From assembly GCA_020845455.1 (NCBI GenBank), contig JADLFO010000326.1:1-64000 (forward strand): a stretch of 64,000 bases of DNA. Reading direction: 5' to 3'. The notes beneath the pieces are model-generated. The model worked only from the letters and a program-made list of their open reading frames with translations, did no database searches and was not told the origin of the DNA. This document shows, piece by piece, positions 8,803 through 18,149 of this stretch. Every line of letters starts with the position of its first letter. The first letter of the stretch is position 1. The translations under genes and the position numbers were made by a program. The stretch comes from Caldilineaceae bacterium. GTDB lineage: Bacteria; Chloroflexota; Anaerolineae; Caldilineales; Caldilineaceae.

Positions 8803-10140
8803 TCACTTGTCCATTTGGATCGTAGATAGATAAATATCTGGGGGTATCACCGGTGCGCTTGTGCGGTGGGGTTTGCCGAGTCGCCGGAAGATTGCCGCCA
8901 GTTTTGCCACGTTTTGCCCGCTCTGGAACTCCTGTACGATCAAGCAGCGTGCGGCACGGCCCAGTCTTCGCCGCAGTTCTGGATCGGCGATCAACTGCGT
9001 CAAGGCGTTGGCTAAGCCGGCCGTGTCGCGTTCGGCCACCAACAGGCCCGTGTCGTTATGCCGGACGAGTTCGGGAATCCCAGCCACTGGCGTAGAAATT
9101 ACAGGGCGTTCGCACGCCATTGCTTCCATGAGGGCAACCGGTATCCCGTCGCGGTCGCCATCTTGCGCGTGGATACAGGCCAGCGCGAAGACATCGCTTT
9201 CCTGATAGAGCGTGATCAATTGATCTTGCCGCAAGGCGCCGGAAAGCGTAACCTGCCCTTGCAGATGATGGTGGTCAATGCGCGCCTGCAGCGCTGCCTG
9301 ACGGGGGCCGGCGCCGGCAATTTGACATTGGAAGTCGATCCCCCGCTGCGCCAATAAGGCGCATGCGTCGATCAGATATTCGTGCCCTTTCTTCTCGACT
9401 AACTGGCCTACCGACAGGATGCGTGGCGGGGTATGAGGCGCTTGGCTCGCGAGCGGGCGAAAATTGTCGGTGTCAACGCCGCAGTAGACGACTTCGATGT
9501 CGGTTGGACGAATCTGGGGGCACAGAGCGGCAATATAGTCACGGTTGAATTTGGAAATGGTGATGATAGACGGCGCGGCTTCCAGGGCATACCGGACGCT
9601 GCGTTGGTCGCGCTGAAAGAGATCGAAGGCGTGCGGATGAACCGAATGGGAGATCCCCAAAAGGTCGGCGGCCACGCCTGCGGCGAGCGCCGCCAGCCAG
9701 ATAAAATGGGAGTGAATATGGTCGATCCTGAGCGTTTCGATCCGTCGCGCAAAATAGACGCTTTTGGGGAACAAGGCCAGCGCCATCAAACATACTTTTG
9801 GTTCGCGATAGGTCTGCCACAGCGTCTTGACGAGCGCGGCCAGATAGCGCCTAGGGGAACGCTTGAGGAAGTGAATCTGCGCCTGGATAATTTCACCGGA
9901 TAGCCAGGGGCTATAGTGGGTGACAGGCAGCAGCGCTTCGGCTTGCTTGTGGATTACGCTGTGCTTAGGCGGTAACAAGGAGAAGATCACGATCTCCACA
10001 CCTTGTTGGCGCATACTTTGCATCTCCTGCAGGATGAACGTTTCAGTCAGGTGCGGAAAGCGATGCAGGACATATGCGACTTTCAAGGGATTTTCGCCTT
10101 GCGAGACCGGCATGCTCTCTGTTTTTGTAGAATGACTCAT
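8803..10140 (-). CDS. Glycosyltransferase family 4 (WcaL/AmsK-like)
   Basis: A 445-residue GT-B glycosyltransferase. The N-terminus reads VAYVLHRFPHLTETFILQEM, which is characteristic of colanic-acid/amylovoran type GT4 enzymes, and DHIHSHFIWLAALAAGVAA follows. The donor-binding half has ILSVGQLVEKKGHEYLIDAC, the loop FALACIHAQDGDRDGIPVAL and the E-x7-E segment MEAMACERPVISTPVAGIPE. The stop is 3 bp before the AlgD-like start, so the two are coupled. It probably adds one sugar of the repeat unit. The specific donor is unknown. Confidence 0.88.
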   Translation of the reverse strand: MSHSTKTESMPVSQGENPLKVAYVLHRFPHLTETFILQEMQSMRQQGVEIVIFSLLPPKHSVIHKQAEALLPVTHYSPWLSGEIIQAQIHFLKRSPRRYLAALVKTLWQTYREPKVCLMALALFPKSVYFARRIETLRIDHIHSHFIWLAALAAGVAADLLGISHSVHPHAFDLFQRDQRSVRYALEAAPSIITISKFNRDYIAALCPQIRPTDIEVVYCGVDTDNFRPLASQAPHTPPRILSVGQLVEKKGHEYLIDACALLAQRGIDFQCQIAGAGPRQAALQARIDHHHLQGQVTLSGALRQDQLITLYQESDVFALACIHAQDGDRDGIPVALMEAMACERPVISTPVAGIPELVRHNDTGLLVAERDTAGLANALTQLIADPELRRRLGRAARCLIVQEFQSGQNVAKLAAIFRRLGKPHRTSAPVIPPDIYLSTIQMDK

Positions 10141-10179
10141 GGCATTTCTCTATGGATGGCGCTTTGCCGCTAACTCTCG

Positions 10180-10407
10180 CTAGAAGGGATAGGCGACGAC
10201 CCCGACAAGCTTCACACGGCGCATCAGAATCTGCATTCCTGCTATGATCTCTCCGTCGTTGGCAGCGATGAGGCGGATCGCCTGCCAGCCTAAAGGCCGC
10301 TTGACTTGTGCCCATAGGCTCGACTGCACATGGCTGCCGCCGCATTGTTGGACGAAACGGTCCCAGGCTGTGCATTCCGGGTCAGCACATATATATACTT
10401 GAGGCAC
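10180..10407 (-). pseudogene. Truncated FemA/FemB-like N-terminal fragment
   Basis: This 75-codon reading frame begins MPQVYICADPECTAWDRFVQ and continues SSLWAQVKRPLGWQAIRL to MQILMRRVKLVGVVAYPF, then stops. That is the N-terminal ~70 residues of a FemA/FemB/FmhB-type peptidoglycan-bridge aminoacyltransferase, up to the segment that normally leads into a GYVPRGP-like motif. Only about 40 bp follow before the next gene, so the remaining ~250 residues of the family are missing. It overlaps the end of the upstream gene by 26 bp in another frame. I read it as a remnant left by a deletion in the operon; a functional mini-protein is less likely. Confidence 0.55.
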
Positions 10408-11575
10408 GGCTCTCCTCCTGGTGGCCTAATTGGGCAGTGTGTTCTGTCTGCTCCGCCTGGCCTGTCTGATATTCACGCAAGAGATGATTGAGAATCATGG
10501 CTAAGTAGCGGGGATAGACGCGGCGATCGGATAGGATGCGATAATTGGCGCGCGAGTAGAATTCGAATCTGCCGTCTGGGCGCTGCCGCGACATCACATG
10601 ACGAAAACCCCAGGCCGCCAGTGCGCGGAAGTCGCCAAGCCCAAGCGCCGTCGCTTGGCTAAGCGCCTGCGCGATGGCGCTTGTGTAATAGAGCACTTCG
10701 GGGGTTGCCTGGTCGCAGGCATAGCGCCCGACCCCGGCCGCGGTCAACCCATTGGCAAGATAGATAGCCAGTTGTCTTAGTATTGGCAGTGCATGTTGAT
10801 CGTTGGTGATACGATAGTAGTGGACTAGATCCATAAATTCGAACGCATTGTATTGGTAACATAAAAAGTGGAGGCGGCCGTTGCGGTCATCTGAGCCAAC
10901 CTCATAGGGCAGTTCGCCACTTTCACATTGCACATGCGCCAACCAGGCAACCAGAGATGCGCAGTGCGTCAAGAAACGGTCGTCCTGCGTCACTTCTGCC
11001 AGCCTGGCCATCAACCACAGCACGAGGGTAGAGTTGTTCGGCACGCCGCCGCCATATGTGCCGGATTCGTGGGCAAAGTAGTTGATGGCGGACATGCCGG
11101 CCTCTCGCTGACGACGGAAACCGATCGTGTTGGTCAAGTAGTGATACCAGTTTTCGGCGCCGGCGAGATAGCTCTTATCGCCAACACGCGCGTAACACTC
11201 CAGCAGGCCGAGCGCGGCGAAACAGCCCTCGACGGTTGCCACGCGGCCTCTCCATTCAGGATTCGGGTACTCCCAATACCCTTCGGGGCGCTGGCATCGC
11301 AAGATGTGATGCGCCGTGGCGATCGCCAGCAAGCTATGGCTTTCCTCGTCGAGCGCATCGGCGAGGAGCCATTGATCCATGATCCAGTAGCCCTGCGCTT
11401 GCATATAGGTCAAGCGGTCGGGCCAAGGTACGAAGCTCAAATAGCTCTTCACAAATCGGCCAATTCGGGCGTTGAAGCGGATGCCTGGGTCCGACCCGAC
11501 AAGCGCGTGTCCTGTCCAACACTGTTCAAACAGGTAGGTATGTAACTTGAGAGCACTATCCAGCAATACATCCAT
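10382..11575 (-). CDS. Alpha/alpha-barrel protein, C5-epimerase-like
   Basis: A 397-residue cytoplasmic-looking protein with repeating helical hairpins of the six-hairpin (alpha/alpha) barrel type. Examples are TAHHILRCQRPEGYWEYPNP, YARVGDKSYLAGAENWYHYL, FLTHCASLVAWLAHVQCESG and GFRHVMSRQRPDGRFEFYSR. The recurring QxPDG/QRPEG turns are common in terpenoid-cyclase-like toroids, glycoside hydrolases and D-glucuronyl C5-epimerase-like proteins. Since the operon has an AlgD-like uronate-forming enzyme, a sugar-modifying role such as epimerase or hydrolase is plausible but unproven. It lies 6 bp downstream of a GT4 gene. There is no signal peptide. Confidence 0.5.
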   Translation of the reverse strand: MDVLLDSALKLHTYLFEQCWTGHALVGSDPGIRFNARIGRFVKSYLSFVPWPDRLTYMQAQGYWIMDQWLLADALDEESHSLLAIATAHHILRCQRPEGYWEYPNPEWRGRVATVEGCFAALGLLECYARVGDKSYLAGAENWYHYLTNTIGFRRQREAGMSAINYFAHESGTYGGGVPNNSTLVLWLMARLAEVTQDDRFLTHCASLVAWLAHVQCESGELPYEVGSDDRNGRLHFLCYQYNAFEFMDLVHYYRITNDQHALPILRQLAIYLANGLTAAGVGRYACDQATPEVLYYTSAIAQALSQATALGLGDFRALAAWGFRHVMSRQRPDGRFEFYSRANYRILSDRRVYPRYLAMILNHLLREYQTGQAEQTEHTAQLGHQEESRASSIYMC

Positions 11576-11581
11576 GAGTAT

Positions 11582-12688
11582 TTATTGCCGCTCCTTGGAA
11601 ACTTGTCGTAGCAGTTGCTCGATGCGTGGCGTAATTAAGTCCCAGGAGTACTCGGATACGAGTTCTCTACTGCGTTGGGCCATGCAGCGCCATTGTGAAT
11701 CGTCTGTCAGCAGCCGTCGCATAAATCCGGCCATCTGGGCGACATCCCCAGGCGTGAAGAGGAAACCGGTCTTACCATGGTGAACCAGATCGGGGATCCC
11801 TGCTATGTGGGTGGCTACGGCAGGTACACCACAGGCCATGGCTTCCAAGATCACATTGGGCAGACCATCACCGAGGTGAGAGGGCAGCACAAGCAGCCGT
11901 GCCTGCTGTAGATAGTCCGCCACTTGGGAAGGTCTCACCTGACCGATAAAGGTGACCGGCAGCCCAGCGGCAAGTGATTCGAGACGTTGGCGGTCGGGAC
12001 CGTCGCCCACAATTAGGGTTTCGGCAGTAGGCAAGCATTTGAGCGCCTGGAGTAGGTCGGCAACTCCTTTCTCTCGGATCAGCCGCCCGACATAGACGAT
12101 CTTTGTCCCGTTGGAGGGTGGACCCGGCGTTAGATCGATTCCATTTGGAATCACCACGATCTTTTGGGCGATCTGTTTGCTAAGGGCTGTCTGCCCATTG
12201 AGCCGCAGCTGTTCATTTAGGTCGGAGCCGATCCGTGACGACTGAACGATGATGCGCCGCACTCGCCGGTAAATGGGCGGGGTCAACAGGCGATGTGCCA
12301 ATGAGCAATCCAGGTGATATTCCTGGCTGCCGCGGATCGAGACGATGGCCGGGATGCCCAGCACCGCCTGCGCGGCAGCGCCAATCAGACCACTGCTCAA
12401 GGTCTGGTAGCAGAGCAACACATGCAGGCGTGGGCTATGGCGCGCGAAATCGGTTAGGGTGGGAACGATATCCCAGGCCATCCGCACGCCAGGGAGCGGG
12501 AGTTCGTTATGGCGGCAGATCCGATAGCCGTCTTGCTGTTCCATGAAGGGACGGCCATGGTAGCGCCGGGTGAAGACCGTTACGTTGTGTCCGCGTTGAG
12601 CCAAGGCGGTGGCTAACTGTTTTGCCTGTAATTCAGCGCCTCCGATCTGATCGGGGGGGAAGCGCGTGATCAGCAGTCCAATATTCAT
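11582..12688 (-). CDS. Glycosyltransferase family 4
   Basis: A 368-residue GT-B enzyme. The N-terminus MNIGLLITRFPPDQIGGAEL with the GGAE loop is typical of the acceptor domain of GT4. The donor domain has IVYVGRLIREKGVADLLQAL, TLIVGDGPDRQRLESLA, VLPSHLGDGLPNVILEAMAC and GVPAVATHIAGIPDLVHHGK, giving the E-x7-E dyad. Its start overlaps the stop of the upstream GT4 gene by 4 bp. It adds a sugar to the repeat unit in the cytoplasm; donor and linkage are not predictable. Confidence 0.9.
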   Translation of the reverse strand: MNIGLLITRFPPDQIGGAELQAKQLATALAQRGHNVTVFTRRYHGRPFMEQQDGYRICRHNELPLPGVRMAWDIVPTLTDFARHSPRLHVLLCYQTLSSGLIGAAAQAVLGIPAIVSIRGSQEYHLDCSLAHRLLTPPIYRRVRRIIVQSSRIGSDLNEQLRLNGQTALSKQIAQKIVVIPNGIDLTPGPPSNGTKIVYVGRLIREKGVADLLQALKCLPTAETLIVGDGPDRQRLESLAAGLPVTFIGQVRPSQVADYLQQARLLVLPSHLGDGLPNVILEAMACGVPAVATHIAGIPDLVHHGKTGFLFTPGDVAQMAGFMRRLLTDDSQWRCMAQRSRELVSEYSWDLITPRIEQLLRQVSKERQ

Positions 12689-13896
12689 ACATCACCCCAG
12701 CGTCGTCTAGCGTGCGTATGGAGGAGGCGCTCGTATAGGGCCATATATTCGGCCGCTTGCTTTTCCACGCTGAAAGATGCGGCAACGCGGCGTCGGGCCG
12801 ACTCGCCCATGGCGCAGGCTCCGGCGTCGAGTTGCGATAATACGTCGCAGATGGCTTGGGCCAGCGCAGGTGCATCTCCCGGCGGCGTCAAAATGCCGTT
12901 TTCCTTGTCAATGATCACCTGGCTTGTGCCCGATACGGCTGTGGCGACGATCGGTTTTGCAGCAGCCATTGCTTCCAAGAGCGCCATCGAAAGCCCTTCC
13001 CAGAGAGAAGGCAGAACAAAGACGTCGCTTGCGGCAAGCAGATCGGGGATGTCTTGGCGACTACCCAAGAAATGGATCTTCTCTGTCAGGCCACAAGCGG
13101 CGGTCTGAGATTCTAGAGGGTGTCGCAGTTCTCCGTCGCCCACGAACAGAAAATGAGTCTCTGGGAAGCGCCGCAGGACATCGGCGGCAGCCTGAATCAG
13201 ATAACGATGTCCCTTGGCCGTGCGTAATGTGCCCACCGTAATGAGCACCGGCGCTTGAGGGGGGAGGCCCAATTGACGGCGCAGCCGCTCACGGTCTGTC
13301 GGCTGTCGATAGCGGTCGATATCCACGCCATTGCCAATGGCTGTGATCTTGCCTTCGCCGAGGCCCAAGAGGCGTACCATCGCCTGTTTGATTTCGTTCG
13401 ATACCGCTACATAGTCGCTGGTCCAATGGCGGGCCAGCCGGTAGGCAAGGCAGTAGAGACGGTTTTTTAGGCTCCGCCCCTCAGTTGTAGGCAGGAATCT
13501 TTGGCTGTGGAAGGTAAAGGTGACGACAGGGATCTTCATCGCTTTGGCCAGCGCCAAAACGAGGAAGCTATTGCTGCCGAGGATATTGGTCTGAATTATG
13601 TTGATCTTGTGTTCAAGCATAAAATGCCACAGGGCGCGCCACATCCGGATCAGATCGGCCAGAAACCAGGGAAGCGCCAGGACGCTGCGGCGCGAAAGAT
13701 AGAGAACCTTGACCTGGCTGCCCTGTTGGGCTAGGTCATGAAGCAGCGGCCCATCTGCAAACAGTGCGCAGACGATTGGCGTACACCGATCCGACGCCAA
13801 GTGTTTCGCTAGCGTGCGTGCGACCTCTTGCGCCCCGCCAATCTGTAGATTGGGCAGCAGGATTGCAACTCGGAGCTGTCGATCGTGGCTTTGCAT
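12685..13896 (-). CDS. Glycosyltransferase family 4
   Basis: A GT-B glycosyltransferase of about 403 residues, starting MQSHDRQLRVAILLPNLQIG with the GGAQEVARTLAKHL acceptor-domain loop. Donor-site segments are LITVGTLRTAKGHRYLIQAA, FLFVGDGELRHPLE, FVLPSLWEGLSMALLEAMAA and AKPIVATAVSGTSQVI. A longer in-frame start exists at 13965 but would lie inside the upstream flippase gene. The ATG at 13896 is four bases after that gene's stop and matches the family's usual N-terminus, so it is preferred. The stop overlaps the next GT4 by 4 bp. Confidence 0.9.
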   Translation of the reverse strand: MQSHDRQLRVAILLPNLQIGGAQEVARTLAKHLASDRCTPIVCALFADGPLLHDLAQQGSQVKVLYLSRRSVLALPWFLADLIRMWRALWHFMLEHKINIIQTNILGSNSFLVLALAKAMKIPVVTFTFHSQRFLPTTEGRSLKNRLYCLAYRLARHWTSDYVAVSNEIKQAMVRLLGLGEGKITAIGNGVDIDRYRQPTDRERLRRQLGLPPQAPVLITVGTLRTAKGHRYLIQAAADVLRRFPETHFLFVGDGELRHPLESQTAACGLTEKIHFLGSRQDIPDLLAASDVFVLPSLWEGLSMALLEAMAAAKPIVATAVSGTSQVIIDKENGILTPPGDAPALAQAICDVLSQLDAGACAMGESARRRVAASFSVEKQAAEYMALYERLLHTHARRRWGDV

Positions 13897-13900
13897 CTGC

Positions 13901-15439
13901 TTAAGCCCTTCTCCACCGGGGGAGGCGCTCTTGGACAATTGCCAACTCCGGCGCCCGCACGGCAATGGACAAGACGGCGTAGAGCGCCGCTGTGATGAGT
14001 GAGCCGAACAGGATCAATGCCAGCGGCGGCAGCGCTAGATAGAGGGTGATGAGATAGACGGGGCTGACGGCCACAAGAGAAACGATCAGGGCCCTGCCGA
14101 ATGCTGTTGCCAAATAGAAACCATCCAGGCCTTGTAGACGCCGCAGTTGCAACAGCAGGAGGGTGGCGGAAACCACATTTTTCAGAGACGTGGCCAGCGC
14201 AAGTCCGACTGCGCCCAAGGGGGTGATGAGAATGAGGCTGAAGACAAGTTTTGCTATGAAGCTGCTGCCGGCTCCCCAAATGGTTGGCGTCTTTGTATCT
14301 TCGAGCGCAACAAACACAGAGGAGAGCGTGACGCCGACCGCCATCGGCAAGAGCCCTATGACGAGCGCTGCAAAGATATTGGCGGTCATCTGAGTCGCAG
14401 CCGCATCAAACTTGCCCCGTTGGAAGAGCAACTGGATGATCGGCATCCGCAGCGTGATCAGGAGCAGGCTCAGCGGTATGAGCACAAACAGGAGCATGTT
14501 CAGAATTTGAACTATGTTGGCCTTGAAACTCGTCTGGGTGGCCGTAACCCTCTCCCAGGAGAGGATCGGCAGCAGCGCCGTCACGAAAGAATAGACCGCA
14601 ATTCGTGTTAGGATTGCCATGGGTCTGCCTGCAAATCGAATCGCGGCGATACTGCCTTCGGCAAGATGCGAGGCAAGCGTTATTTCGATGATCGGTTCGA
14701 TATAGCCGATCAGGCTGCCGACCAGGCTTGGGCCAAGTAGAAGGAGATATTGGCGAAACCGTGGGTCACGCAGCGCGATATCAAAGGTGTATCGGAAGCC
14801 TTTCCGGTTGAGGGTATGGCCGGTCCACGCGACCTGGAGTACCGAGGCAATCAGAATCCCGACCGGCAGCCCATAGATCCCCATCTGCGGCGCCAATAGG
14901 AGCACGGCGCCAATGATGCCCAGCGACTGTAGCGCCTGGGAGAAGTTGGAGATGAAAAATTCTCTCTCGGCGTTCAGCATAGCCTTGAGCACACTCCAAA
15001 CTCCGGTCAGCACGACCGTGGGGGCGAGCAGTCTGACCATCGTGCTGACGAGTTGCCGGCCTGTTGCATCAAAACCCGAGGCCAGTCGCGCCGCGATCAA
15101 TGGCGCAGCCGCAAAGAGCCAGACTGCTATGACGATGAGAAGCAACAGATAGACATTGATGATCGTATTGACGAAGAGCGCGGAGGCGCCTTCCTGTTTG
15201 CTGCGTGTATAGATAGGGATGAGACATGCGCCGATGGCGGATTGTAGAAATTCCGGCAAGCTTGCCACCAGATCAAACGAGAAAAAGTAGGCATCGGTCG
15301 CAACCGATGTGCCAAAGTGCGCCGCGACCATGGCTTCGCGTACGAGACCGAAGAGAGAAGCGGCGAGGGTGGCGGCCATCACAACACTTGTCGCCCGAAC
15401 AAGGCCACCGGTCCTGGGCAGCGATTGGCTAATTGACAT
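13901..15439 (-). CDS. MurJ/MviN-family flippase (Wzx-like role)
   Basis: A 512-residue integral membrane protein of the MOP superfamily with about 14 hydrophobic segments. The N-terminus has ATLAASLFGLVREAMVAAHF and GTSVATDAYFFSFDL, which match the MurJ family signature (GLVRE...A..FG...TDAF). PGLG-type segments and LLFQRGKFDAAAT followed by the GLLPMAVGVTLSSVFVALED motif are also family features. MurJ itself flips lipid II, but this copy is embedded in an exopolysaccharide operon between the Wzy-like and GT4 genes. It therefore most likely flips the lipid-linked EPS repeat unit to the outer face. Its start overlaps the upstream gene by 11 bp. Confidence 0.85.
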   Translation of the reverse strand: MSISQSLPRTGGLVRATSVVMAATLAASLFGLVREAMVAAHFGTSVATDAYFFSFDLVASLPEFLQSAIGACLIPIYTRSKQEGASALFVNTIINVYLLLLIVIAVWLFAAAPLIAARLASGFDATGRQLVSTMVRLLAPTVVLTGVWSVLKAMLNAEREFFISNFSQALQSLGIIGAVLLLAPQMGIYGLPVGILIASVLQVAWTGHTLNRKGFRYTFDIALRDPRFRQYLLLLGPSLVGSLIGYIEPIIEITLASHLAEGSIAAIRFAGRPMAILTRIAVYSFVTALLPILSWERVTATQTSFKANIVQILNMLLFVLIPLSLLLITLRMPIIQLLFQRGKFDAAATQMTANIFAALVIGLLPMAVGVTLSSVFVALEDTKTPTIWGAGSSFIAKLVFSLILITPLGAVGLALATSLKNVVSATLLLLQLRRLQGLDGFYLATAFGRALIVSLVAVSPVYLITLYLALPPLALILFGSLITAALYAVLSIAVRAPELAIVQERLPRWRRA

Positions 15440-16901
15440 AACGGCTCTGAGGGTGCGTGACTACCCAGATGTCGGGCTGATCGTCTTGAACCAACGTCTG
15501 CAAACGTTCTAGGGCAGCGCCTGCGATCCAAAAGAGCGCATTGAGATAACCAAATAGTTTTAGCTCGAGGGCGAACCCAGAGATGAGGTAGATCGTCATG
15601 CAGCCCACTATCACCCCGACGGCGCTGCGCTCCCAACTCTGCGCTAGACTCTGCCGGTAGATTTGAACGGTCTGAATACCCCAATGGGCGATGAGCGCCA
15701 TAAAGCCGGCGAATAGAACTAGGCCGCCATCGACCAAGAGGGTAAGATAGGTGCTGTGGGAGGTGTTGAACCCACCCTGTGGAAATCGCCTGCCGGTCAA
15801 GGCATCGAGTGCGCCGGCTCCCCAACCCAGGGCCGGTTGTTTGATAAACTGCTCCCATGCGTAAACCATGCGGTCAATGCGCCCACTCACATTCTGACTC
15901 TGGAGAACCCGGTTTTGGAGAGTCTGCTGGTCGATCAGTTGGAGATCGATTCCAGCTATCACCAGCAACGCCGCAGCCAGTAGACCCAGGAGCGCCAGGC
16001 GGATCAGCGCACTTGACAAGCCTTTGACCGAGAATTGCGCTATGGCTATGCCGGCCAGCGCAGCCAGCCAAGCAGACCTTGTAAAAGAGACGAAGATGCT
16101 GTAGCTGAGCAATGCAATCGCCGGCGCCAACAGAAGTTTATGGCGTGTTTGCTTTATGTGGGCGTAGCAGCCTAGGCTTGCCAAGAGGCCCATGCCGGCG
16201 AGCGCGCCATAGATGGCCGGATTGCCGGCAACGCCGGCGGCTCTGCCGCCGGGCACATCCAGATAGCGTTCGCCCGACGCTGTTCCCGTCGAAATCGGAA
16301 AGGGACTTTCACGAAGGTCGAGAGTGCGTTCGTATAGGCCGCTCACACTGACCACGACGCCGGCGATGATCAACGCGTACAGTACCTGCTTTAGGCGCGC
16401 CCTCGACGTGATGAAGACCTTGGTGAGCCAGTAGAGAGTGATGGGCACAAGGACGGAGTTGAGCAGGATCACTACATCCGGCGCAGACGGTCCGCCCCAG
16501 AATTGGCGTCGGCTATAGGAGAGTGTTTGGGCTGCGATGTAGACCCAGACCCACCGGTTGAGCGTTGGAACGCCGGCGTTTTCTCTGCGGACAAGCGCGG
16601 GAACCAAGACAAAGGCTACAATCAACAGCACGATGACTCGTTCGTAGTTCAGATCCGGCATTCCTGCGGGCAGTGGGATATGCAGATAGAGGCTGAGTAC
16701 AGGCCAGGTCGCCAGCAACCAGAGATAGAGCCGGAAAGGCTGGCGCATAAACCACGGCAGGAGACAGAGCGCAATGACCGCGCCAAGTCCCAATAGGCCC
16801 AGTTTCAACACCATGGCGGCTACCCCTGCCCCAATGAGCAGGGGTAGGGCCAGGGTGAAGAAGTAGACGGATATCGAGCGAGGTGGAAGCGTCAGCGCCA
16901 T
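15429..16901 (-). CDS. O-antigen ligase/polymerase family (Wzy-like)
   Basis: A 490-residue polytopic membrane protein with about 11-12 transmembrane segments. The large periplasmic-type loop characteristic of the Wzy_C/WaaL superfamily is present: QNVSGRIDRMVYAWEQF, then PALGWGAGALDALTGRRFPQ and NTSHSTYLTLLVDGGLVLF. The H-S-x-Y-L and L-x-D-x-G-L-L segments are conserved in EPS polymerases. In the Wzx/Wzy pathway suggested by the neighbours it would polymerise flipped repeat units at the outer face of the membrane. Both ligase and polymerase have this fold, and the operon context favours polymerase. Confidence 0.82.
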   Translation of the reverse strand: MALTLPPRSISVYFFTLALPLLIGAGVAAMVLKLGLLGLGAVIALCLLPWFMRQPFRLYLWLLATWPVLSLYLHIPLPAGMPDLNYERVIVLLIVAFVLVPALVRRENAGVPTLNRWVWVYIAAQTLSYSRRQFWGGPSAPDVVILLNSVLVPITLYWLTKVFITSRARLKQVLYALIIAGVVVSVSGLYERTLDLRESPFPISTGTASGERYLDVPGGRAAGVAGNPAIYGALAGMGLLASLGCYAHIKQTRHKLLLAPAIALLSYSIFVSFTRSAWLAALAGIAIAQFSVKGLSSALIRLALLGLLAAALLVIAGIDLQLIDQQTLQNRVLQSQNVSGRIDRMVYAWEQFIKQPALGWGAGALDALTGRRFPQGGFNTSHSTYLTLLVDGGLVLFAGFMALIAHWGIQTVQIYRQSLAQSWERSAVGVIVGCMTIYLISGFALELKLFGYLNALFWIAGAALERLQTLVQDDQPDIWVVTHPQSRYVN

Positions 16902-16925
16902 GGTAAAACCGCGATCACCAGTGCA

Positions 16926-18149
16926 TCATCGAAGGAAGGGAACGCCGGATGGAGAGTGGCGCGAGATAGACGGTGGCGTGTCCGCCGGCATGTGCATATA
17001 TTCAGCGATGGTCTCGACGACATAGTGCAGCGCGCCCAAGGGGAGTTCGGCGTACATCGGCAATGAAAGGATTTGCTTGGCTGTTTGCTCGGTGACGCCG
17101 TATGCGCCTGCCGGCGCGTTCAGATGACGGTAAGCCGGTTGCAGGTGAATTGGAACCGGGTAGTGGATGCCGGTGGCAATTCCTTTGGCTTGGAGATGGG
17201 TCTGTAGCGCGTCGCGTTGGGCAGATCGGATCACATAGAGATGGTAGACCGGCTCGGTGTCAGGGTTATCCGTGGGGCATTGCAGATCCAAGTGATGCAA
17301 CCAGCGGGTATACGCGCTTGCATGGGCGCGCCGCGCCGCGTTCCAGGAATCCAAGTGACGCAGTTTTACGCGCAGCACAGCCGCATGCAAGGTGTCTAGG
17401 CGGTGATTGAAGCCGCAGATCTCGTGGTGATATTTTTGGGTCGAACCGTAGTTGCGCAGCAGCCGCAGCGTGTGTGCGACTTGGGCGTCGTCGGTGACGG
17501 CGATCCCTCCATCGCCCGCGGCGCCGAGATTCTTGGCCGGATAGAAGCTGAAGGCCGCGCCGTGCCCCAATGAACCTGCGCGGCGGCCTTTGTAGCGCGC
17601 GCCATGCGCCTGGCAAGCGTCTTCGATGACGATCAGGCGATGGCGCTGCGCAATGGCCATGAGGCCGTCCCACTCTGCGATCTGGCCGTATAGATGCACC
17701 GGGATGATGGCGCGTGTACGCGGGGTGATGGCGGCTTCGAGCTGCGCCAGGTCGAGCATGTAGGAGCGCGGCTCAATGTCGATCAACACCGGCGTTGCGC
17801 CCACGCTGCTGACGGCCAACACGGTAGCGATGAAGGTGTTGGCCTGCACAATGACTTCATCGCCAGGCCCGACCCCGTAGGCGCGCAGCAGCAGTTCTAG
17901 CGCCGACAGGCCGGAATCGACGCCAACGGCGTGCTTGACGCCGCAGTAAGCGGCAAACTCTTCTTCAAAGGCAGCGACTTCCTGACCCAGGATAAAATCG
18001 CTGCGCTTCAGGACGCCGGCGATTGCCTGATCGATCTCGTCCTTGATGGCTGTGTACTGTGCAGCCAGGTCTACAAACGGCACCGGCTGCGACCAGCTAT
18101 CAACTGTGGGAGTTTCAGGCCGCGACAAGGGCGAGTGTAGCATTGTCAT
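16926..18149 (-). CDS. DegT/DnrJ/EryC1/StrS sugar aminotransferase
   Basis: A 407-residue PLP-dependent sugar aminotransferase. It opens with VPFVDLAAQYTAIKDEI and SDFILGQEVAAFEEEFAAYC, which is the standard DegT N-terminus, then GVDSGLSALELLLRAYGVGP and GDEVIVQANTFIATVLAV. The cofactor lysine lies in FSFYPAKNLGAAGDGG, and the end has GIATGIHYPVPIHLQPAY. Such enzymes convert nucleotide-linked 3- or 4-keto sugars to amino sugars with glutamate as donor. The gene directly follows, and overlaps by 35 bp, a WlbA-like oxidoreductase. This pairing matches WlbA/WlbC (WbpB/WbpE), which make a 3-amino uronic acid; that specific assignment is an inference. Confidence 0.9.
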   Translation of the reverse strand: MTMLHSPLSRPETPTVDSWSQPVPFVDLAAQYTAIKDEIDQAIAGVLKRSDFILGQEVAAFEEEFAAYCGVKHAVGVDSGLSALELLLRAYGVGPGDEVIVQANTFIATVLAVSSVGATPVLIDIEPRSYMLDLAQLEAAITPRTRAIIPVHLYGQIAEWDGLMAIAQRHRLIVIEDACQAHGARYKGRRAGSLGHGAAFSFYPAKNLGAAGDGGIAVTDDAQVAHTLRLLRNYGSTQKYHHEICGFNHRLDTLHAAVLRVKLRHLDSWNAARRAHASAYTRWLHHLDLQCPTDNPDTEPVYHLYVIRSAQRDALQTHLQAKGIATGIHYPVPIHLQPAYRHLNAPAGAYGVTEQTAKQILSLPMYAELPLGALHYVVETIAEYMHMPADTPPSISRHSPSGVPFLR

